A DNA stretch of 64,000 bases, from positions 1-64,000 of the forward strand of contig NZ_JARAMP010000010.1 in NCBI RefSeq assembly GCF_028802875.1. Direction: 5' to 3'. Source of the DNA: Seohaeicola sp024304985. Its GTDB lineage: Bacteria; Pseudomonadota; Alphaproteobacteria; Rhodobacterales; Rhodobacteraceae. Positions 58,840 through 64,000 of the stretch are shown here, one piece after another. The notes under the pieces were generated by a model. That model was not told the origin of the DNA. It made no database searches and worked only from the letters and a program-made list of their open reading frames with translations. Made by a program: the position numbers and the translations under genes. How positions within the stretch are numbered: the stretch's first letter is position 1; each line of letters opens with the position of its first letter.

Positions 58840-60039
58840 ATGGCCGACGCCGCCCAACAGACGCTTGATGCCACCCATAAGCTGGTGATCCGCAACATCG
58901 GATTGATGCTGTCGGGCAAGATCGAGGCGCCGATCCATGACGCCGATTGCCTGATCGCGGTGGGCGGCAAGATCACCGCCTGGGGGCGGGAGAAGGACAT
59001 GGATACGGAAGGGGCCGACACGCTGATCGACGCGCATGGCACCACGCTGTGCCCCGGCCTGATCGACAGCCATGTGCATCCGGTCGTGGGCGACTACACC
59101 CCACGCCAGCAGCAGTTGCACTGGATCGACTCGACCCTGCATGGCGGGGTGACCACGCTGATTTCGGCCGGTGAGGTGCATATGCCGGGGCGGCCCAAGG
59201 ATATCGTGGGGCTGAAGGCGATGGCGATCGCCTCGCAGCGCTGGTACGAGAATTTCCGCCCCTCTGGCGTCAAGGTTCATGCCGGTGCCCCCGTGATCGA
59301 ACATGGCATGGTCGAGGAGGATTTCGCCGATCTGGCCAAGGCGGGTGTCAAGCTGCTGGGCGAGGTCGGGCTTGGCACTGTCAAGGATGGCAAGACCGCG
59401 CGGCAGATGGTGGATTGGGCGCGCAAATACGGCATCCAGAGCACGATCCACACAGGCGGGCCGTCAATCCCCGGATCGGGGCTGATCGACGCCGACATGG
59501 TGTTGGAGACGGGCACGGATGTGGTGGGCCATATCAATGGTGGCCATTCCGCCCTGCCCGATGATCAGATCATCTGTCTGTGCGAAGGCTGCAAGGCGGG
59601 GCTGGAGATCGTGCATAACGGCAACGAGCGCGCGGCCCTGCTGACGCTGAACACCACGCGGGAACTGGGCAAGCTGGATCAGGTGATTCTGGGCACGGAT
59701 GGCCCGGCCGGTTCAGGGGTGCAGCCCTTGGGCATCCTGCGGATGGTGGCGATGCTGTCGAGCCTTGGGAATGTGCCCGCCGAGGTGGCCTTCTGCTTTG
59801 GCACCGGCAACACCACGCGGATGCGCGAACTGGATACGGGGATGATCGAGGTCGGATTGTGCGCCGATTTCGTGCTGATGGATCAGGCGCAGCATGCACC
59901 GGGCAAGACGATCCTTGAATCGATTCAGCTGGGCAACCTGCCCGGTGTCGGCATGACCATCATCGACGGGCGTGTGACCAGCCAGCGCAGCCGCAATACG
60001 CCGCCTGCGGGGCGGATTCCGGTAATCGTCAAGGGCTGA
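58840..60039 (+). CDS. ena: Enamidase-like amidohydrolase
   Basis: This 399-residue amidohydrolase-superfamily protein has His78 and His80 in PGLIDSHVHPVVGD, HTGGPSIPGSG, GHINGGHSALPDDQI and the catalytic Asp in LGTDGPAGSG. It resembles E. barkeri enamidase, which opens 1,4,5,6-tetrahydro-6-oxonicotinate to 2-formylglutarate and ammonia. ATG at 58840 has AAAGGAG upstream; the longer frame from 58636 runs through fpr and the operators. It would follow the hnr product in the pathway. Confidence 0.87.
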   Translation: MADAAQQTLDATHKLVIRNIGLMLSGKIEAPIHDADCLIAVGGKITAWGREKDMDTEGADTLIDAHGTTLCPGLIDSHVHPVVGDYTPRQQQLHWIDSTLHGGVTTLISAGEVHMPGRPKDIVGLKAMAIASQRWYENFRPSGVKVHAGAPVIEHGMVEEDFADLAKAGVKLLGEVGLGTVKDGKTARQMVDWARKYGIQSTIHTGGPSIPGSGLIDADMVLETGTDVVGHINGGHSALPDDQIICLCEGCKAGLEIVHNGNERAALLTLNTTRELGKLDQVILGTDGPAGSGVQPLGILRMVAMLSSLGNVPAEVAFCFGTGNTTRMRELDTGMIEVGLCADFVLMDQAQHAPGKTILESIQLGNLPGVGMTIIDGRVTSQRSRNTPPAGRIPVIVKG

Positions 60040-60420
60040 GGCTGCTGGCAGGCCAGTGCCTTTGCACCCCTGCCCCGCTTCATCGATTCACACATACGCA
60101 ATCGCCACCGTCGTCACGGGTCTGCGGTCTGTGGCTTGTGTCCGCGCGGCGGCGCTCGTCAAACACGGCCCGCTTCGCGGGACCCGAGCGGAGCGTCGTT
60201 TTCGGGGACTGCTGGCTGTCGCGACTGCGCTACTCTGACCCCATGCAGAACGGGGACAGACCATCGTGACACGGGCAAGGCCACATTTGGCGACACATTC
60301 GTCGAAAAATCCGACACTCCTGTCGCTTTTGACCGGGATGCCCGGCGGGGCATCGGTCAGGATCAGCCCTGCGCCGCGCGTTCTGTGCGGTGCGATCCCT
60401 TGTCCCTGCCGGAGCCCAAG
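60040..60420 (+). other. Intergenic leader with hairpins
   Basis: No gene is supported. It has a small hairpin CCCGC-TTC-GCGGG (60169-60181). A stronger one (60331-60358), with inner stem GATGCCC / GGGCATC and outer GACC / GGTC, lies about 60 bases before the oxidoreductase start. They may be leader structure or terminators for the enamidase gene. Confidence 0.4.
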
Positions 60421-62469
60421 ATGACCCAGACCGCCACAAAAGACCCGCTGCTGCAACCTTATCGGCTGGGCCATCTGACCCTGAAGAACCGGATCATGAC
60501 CACCAGTCACGAACCGGCCTATCCTGAGGACGGGATGCCCAAGGAGCGTTACCGCGCCTATCACGAGGCGCGGGCGCGGGCGGGGGTGGCGCTGACCATG
60601 ACGGCGGGATCGGCGGCGGTGTCGCGCAACTCGCCTCCGGTGTTCAACAACGTGCTGGCCTATAAGGACGAGGTGGTGCCATGGATGCGCGCCATTGCCG
60701 ATGCCTGCCATGGGCATGGTTGCGCGGTGATGATCCAGCTGACGCATCTGGGGCGGCGCACCCATTGGGCCAAGGGTGACTGGCTGCCCGTCGTGGCCCC
60801 CGGCCCGTTCCGCGAGCCCGCGCACCGGGCCTTTCCCAAGGTGCTGGAGGATCACGAGATTGACCGCATCATTCAGGATTACGCTGATGCGGCGGAACGG
60901 ATGCAGGCGGCGGGTTTGGATGGGGTCGAGTTCGAATGCTACGGCCATCTGATGGATCAGTTCATGTCGCCGCTGACCAATGCGCTGGATGCGCCTTGGG
61001 GGGGCGGGCTGGAGAACCGGGCGCGGTTTGCGCTGGAGGTGTATCGCGCTTGTCGCAAGCGGGTGGGCAATGGGTTCCTGCTGGGGATGCGCTATGCCGC
61101 GGATGAGGCGGCGGAGGGCGGCATCTCCGCTGAAGAGGGCATCGCCATCGGCCATATGTTCAAGGCGGAAGGGGTGGATTTCCTGAATGTCATCAAGGGG
61201 CAGATCCATACCGATGCGGCCCTGACCGATGTGATCCCGGTGCAGGGGATGCGGTCCGCGCCGCATCTGGATTTCGCGGGCCGTATCCGGGCCGAGGTGG
61301 GGCTGCCCACCTTTCATGCTGCGCGCATTCCCGATGTGGCGACGGCGCGGCATGCTGTAGCCTCGGGGCAGTTGGACATGGTGGGGATGACCCGCGCGCA
61401 TATGGCCGATCCGCTGATCGTGACCAAGATCATCGAAGGGCGCGAAGAGGATATCCGGCCCTGCGTGGGGGCGAATTACTGTCTGGACCGGATCTATCAG
61501 GCAGGGGATGCGCTGTGCACGCATAACGCGGCGACAGGGCGCGAGTTGACGATGCCGCATGACGATCAGATTGCGCCTGCGGCGGAGCGCAAGCATGTGG
61601 TCGTCGTCGGCGCGGGGCCGGCGGGGCTGGAGGCGGCGCGGATCGCGGCGATGCGCGGGCACAGGGTCACGGTGTTCGAAGCGGCCCCCGATGCGGGCGG
61701 GCAGTTGCGGCTGGCGGCGCAATCGCCCCGGCGGCGCGAGATGATCGGCATCATCGACTGGCGCATGGCGCAATGCGCGGCGCGCGATGTTGTGTTTCAC
61801 TTCAACACCTATGCCGAAGCCGCTGACATCATGGCGCAAAACCCTGATGTCGTCATCATCGCCACGGGCGGGATGCCCCATACCGAGGTGCTGGAGGATG
61901 GCAACGATCTGGTGGTGTCGAGCTGGGATATCATCGCGGGGGATGTGAAACCGGGCACCCGCGTGCTGGTCTATGACGATGCGGGGGACCATCCGGCCCT
62001 GCAAGCTGCCGAAGTGATCGCGGCCAGCGGCGCGCATGTCGAGGTGATGACCCCGGACCGCAGTTTTGCGCCCGATGTAATGGCGATGAATCTGGTGCCT
62101 TATATGCGCAGTCTTCAGGACAAGGATGTCCGGTTTACAGTGACTTACCGCCTGATGGCGGTGCAACGGGACGGCAATCAGCTCAAGGCCGTGATCGGCA
62201 CGGATTATTCCACGCATCGCGAGACGCGGGCGTTTGATCAGATCGTCGTCAACCACGGCACCTTGCCGCTGGATGCGCTCTATTTCGATCTGAAACCGCA
62301 ATCGGCCAACAAGGGGGCCATGGATCAGGATGCGCTGATCGCGGGGCGGGCGCAGCCATGGCAGGCGGGGCCGGAGCAATTCACGCTTTACCGGATCGGC
62401 GATGCAGTGGCGGCGCGCAATACCCATGCGGCGATCTATGATGCGCTGCGTCTGGTCAAGGATATCTGA
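60421..62469 (+). CDS. NADH:flavin oxidoreductase of the dimethylamine/N-methylproline demethylase type
   Basis: This 682-residue protein has an old-yellow-enzyme barrel (RLGHLTLKNRIMTTSHEPAY; QLTHLGRRTHWAKGDW; ENRARFALEVYRACRKR). A Cys-rich [4Fe-4S] region (CVGANYCLDRIYQAGDALC) and a C-terminal FAD/NAD domain (VVVVGAGPAGLEAARIAA) follow. This trimethylamine-dehydrogenase-like layout oxidatively demethylates N-methyl compounds. With the following Rieske and reductase genes it may strip methyl groups from a betaine, or from an N-methyl pyridine such as trigonelline; substrate unresolved. Confidence 0.87.
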   Translation: MTQTATKDPLLQPYRLGHLTLKNRIMTTSHEPAYPEDGMPKERYRAYHEARARAGVALTMTAGSAAVSRNSPPVFNNVLAYKDEVVPWMRAIADACHGHGCAVMIQLTHLGRRTHWAKGDWLPVVAPGPFREPAHRAFPKVLEDHEIDRIIQDYADAAERMQAAGLDGVEFECYGHLMDQFMSPLTNALDAPWGGGLENRARFALEVYRACRKRVGNGFLLGMRYAADEAAEGGISAEEGIAIGHMFKAEGVDFLNVIKGQIHTDAALTDVIPVQGMRSAPHLDFAGRIRAEVGLPTFHAARIPDVATARHAVASGQLDMVGMTRAHMADPLIVTKIIEGREEDIRPCVGANYCLDRIYQAGDALCTHNAATGRELTMPHDDQIAPAAERKHVVVVGAGPAGLEAARIAAMRGHRVTVFEAAPDAGGQLRLAAQSPRRREMIGIIDWRMAQCAARDVVFHFNTYAEAADIMAQNPDVVIIATGGMPHTEVLEDGNDLVVSSWDIIAGDVKPGTRVLVYDDAGDHPALQAAEVIAASGAHVEVMTPDRSFAPDVMAMNLVPYMRSLQDKDVRFTVTYRLMAVQRDGNQLKAVIGTDYSTHRETRAFDQIVVNHGTLPLDALYFDLKPQSANKGAMDQDALIAGRAQPWQAGPEQFTLYRIGDAVAARNTHAAIYDALRLVKDI

Positions 62470-62539
62470 CAACTTCTAGACGATTAAAACTTACATTTAC
62501 TCAACCATAACCCTCCATCTCCTCCATAGGATCACAGTC

Positions 62540-63775
62540 ATGCTTGACGATTCCGAACTTCAATCCCTTCTGGCCGCGCGCAAGCCCGCGCATTCCCTGC
62601 CCCGCCCCTTCTATACCGACCCGGAGGTGTTTGCGGCGGATATGGAGAAGATCTGGTATCGCGACTGGCTGTTCGCGATTGCGGCGGCCGAGGTGCCCAA
62701 GACCGGGTCCTATGTCTCGTTGCAGATCGGGGCCTATGCGATCATCATCGTGCGCGGCGCGGATGGGGTGATCCGGTCGTTTCACAATGCCTGCCGTCAC
62801 CGGGGCAGCCGGATTTGCGCCGCCGAGAAGGGCAACGCGCCCAAGCTGGTCTGCCCCTATCACCAATGGACCTATGAGCTGGATGGAAAGCTGCTTTATG
62901 CGCGCGACATGGGGCCGGAGTTCAAGCCGCAGGATCACGGGTTGCGCGGCGTGCATTGCGCCGAAGCCGCCGGGATGGTCTTTGTCTGTCTGGCCGAGGA
63001 GGCGCCCGATTTCGCGCCCGTGGCGGCGCAGATGGCGCGCTATATCACGCCCCATGATCTGAGCGGGCTGAAGGTCGCGCATCAGAGCACGATCACGGAA
63101 GCCGCCAACTGGAAGCTGGTGATGGAGAACAACCGCGAGTGTTACCACTGTTCCGGCTCGCATCCGTCGCTATGCCGGACGTTCAACGACGACCCCGATC
63201 TGGTGGGGGCGGATGACAGCATTTCATCCCCGGCAGGTCTGGCGCATGTGGAGCGCTGCGAGGCGGCGGGGCTGCCCTCGCGCTATGTCGCCGATCCGGA
63301 CGATCAGTGGCGGCTGGTGCGGATCCCGTTTCTGGGGGCGGCTGTCAGCTATACGATGGATGGCAAGGCCGCGGTGGCGCGGCGCGTGGGTCAGGTGCCG
63401 TTCGACAATGCGGGGTCGTGCCTGTTTTTCCATTATCCCAACACATGGAACCATTTCCTGTCGGATCAGGTGCTGTTGTTCCGCCTGATCCCTGTATCGG
63501 TGACCGAGACGCAGGTGACAACCACGTGGCTGGTGCACAAGGACGCGGTCGAGGGTGTCGATTACGATCTGAACCGCCTGACAGAAGTGTGGATTCACAC
63601 CAATGACGAGGATCGCCGGATCGTTGAGGAGAACCAGAAGGGCATCAATTCACCCGCCTATCTGCCGGGGCCTTATTCGGTGCGGCAAGAAAGCGGCGTG
63701 ATCCAGTTTGTCGACTGGTATGCCAATACGATGGCGCGGCGGCTGACAGGGCCGTCCCGCATGGCAGCGGAGTAA
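62540..63775 (+). CDS. Rieske oxygenase of the glycine betaine/stachydrine demethylase type
   Basis: This 411-residue oxygenase has Rieske ligands in HNACRHRGSRICAAEKG and KLVCPYHQWTY, and the GbcA-like mononuclear iron motif VMENNRECYHCSGSHPSL. GbcA/Stc2 relatives N-demethylate quaternary amines. It follows the flavin oxidoreductase by 70 bases and precedes a reductase gene by 5 bases, so the three likely form one demethylation system. Confidence 0.9.
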   Translation: MLDDSELQSLLAARKPAHSLPRPFYTDPEVFAADMEKIWYRDWLFAIAAAEVPKTGSYVSLQIGAYAIIIVRGADGVIRSFHNACRHRGSRICAAEKGNAPKLVCPYHQWTYELDGKLLYARDMGPEFKPQDHGLRGVHCAEAAGMVFVCLAEEAPDFAPVAAQMARYITPHDLSGLKVAHQSTITEAANWKLVMENNRECYHCSGSHPSLCRTFNDDPDLVGADDSISSPAGLAHVERCEAAGLPSRYVADPDDQWRLVRIPFLGAAVSYTMDGKAAVARRVGQVPFDNAGSCLFFHYPNTWNHFLSDQVLLFRLIPVSVTETQVTTTWLVHKDAVEGVDYDLNRLTEVWIHTNDEDRRIVEENQKGINSPAYLPGPYSVRQESGVIQFVDWYANTMARRLTGPSRMAAE

Positions 63776-63780
63776 GGCGC

Positions 63781-64000
63781 ATGATCCCGATGCCCCGCGC
63801 CGACACGCCCGTCTGGCAGGATAGCGAGCCGCTGGAATGCGTGGCCGTGGTGCCCGAGACGCCGGGTGTGCGGACCTTCGTGTTCCGCCCGCCGTCGGGG
63901 GCCACTTTCGTCTATCGCGCGGGGCAGTTCTTGACGCTGGATCTGCCCTTGCCGGGTGGCCATGTGCAGCGGACCTATACGATGTCCAGCAGTCCGGTGG
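63781..64000 (+). CDS. Rieske-partner flavin reductase (3' partial)
   Basis: 73 residues are visible. They match the start of a FAD-binding ferredoxin reductase-type module (VRTFVFRPPSGATFVYRAGQ; QRTYTMSSSPV, the FAD-binding RxYTMSS motif). Probably the GbcB-type reductase of the preceding Rieske protein; a C-terminal [2Fe-2S] domain would lie past the window. ATG is 5 bases after the Rieske stop. Confidence 0.85.
   Translation, partial: MIPMPRADTPVWQDSEPLECVAVVPETPGVRTFVFRPPSGATFVYRAGQFLTLDLPLPGGHVQRTYTMSSSPV

Noticed and set aside
60088..62472. A 794-codon minus-strand open frame
   Set aside because: Antisense to the flavin oxidoreductase; its sequence has no recognisable domain.

Overview
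The window is GC-rich, densely packed DNA that looks like the chromosome of an aerobic, probably marine alphaproteobacterium of the Rhodobacteraceae (Roseobacter-like). The pointers are an RTX protein ending in a Hint_2 domain, many ABC and TRAP uptake operons for organic acids, a fused 2-aminobenzoyl-CoA monooxygenase/reductase, the Anbu/ATP-grasp/transglutaminase operon, an Mrp cation antiporter, and a short intergenic repeat (TCATCTTGCC..AAATACTC, three copies). No rRNA, tRNA, CRISPR array, insertion sequence or phage gene was recognised. Family assignments come from reading translated proteins by eye; no database search was run.

Layout. (1) 1-3482: the end of an RTX/Hint protein, then three small genes, two of which look like worn-down Hint domains. 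(2) 3690-4463: a DeoR-type repressor. (3) 4595-8605: a four-gene operon of circularly permuted ATP-grasp, alpha-E protein, transglutaminase-like protease and Anbu (proteasome-like peptidase). (4) 21603 down to 8773, minus strand: about 12.8 kb of mostly overlapping genes that form an anthranilate (2-aminobenzoate) CoA-pathway operon with its own branched-chain-type ABC importer, a RAM-domain protein, an embedded MarR regulator, a thioesterase and a RidA-family deaminase. (5) 21873-27676: a class III aminotransferase and a TAXI-type TRAP transporter with a universal stress protein. (6) 27953-34705: a six-gene Mrp Na+(K+)/H+ antiporter operon (A/B fused, C-G) preceded by a foldable leader RNA that can mask the ribosome binding site, and followed by a CbiX-like gene. 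(7) 40465 down to 34713: a malonate operon matPQMAB with divergent matR; matM carries an apparent one-base frameshift. (8) 41639-43690: an ice-binding-like (DUF3494) domain fused to an autotransporter barrel. (9) 44086-60039: a catabolic island. It holds an ABC importer plus a VanA-like Rieske oxygenase, a MarR regulator, two DUF1185 paralogues, a UPF0280 (ApbE-like) protein, a 6-hydroxynicotinate-reductase homologue, a two-subunit molybdenum hydroxylase, a ferredoxin-NADP reductase and an enamidase. Four related dyads (TTGTTWG-N4-CWAACAA) sit in its promoters. (10) 60421-64000: an NADH:flavin oxidoreductase, a glycine-betaine/stachydrine-demethylase-like Rieske protein and the start of its reductase.

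How it fits together. Regions 4, 7, 9 and 10 each look like uptake plus degradation modules for low-molecular-weight organic compounds: anthranilate, malonate, a pyridine-carboxylate-type N-heterocycle, and an N-methylated compound. Region 9 is the most intriguing. It combines enzymes known from clostridial nicotinate fermentation with aerobic oxygenase and molybdenum hydroxylase genes under what looks like one MarR regulon, and the UPF0280 protein is a candidate to install the flavin on the reductase. The other standout is the Mrp leader RNA in region 6.
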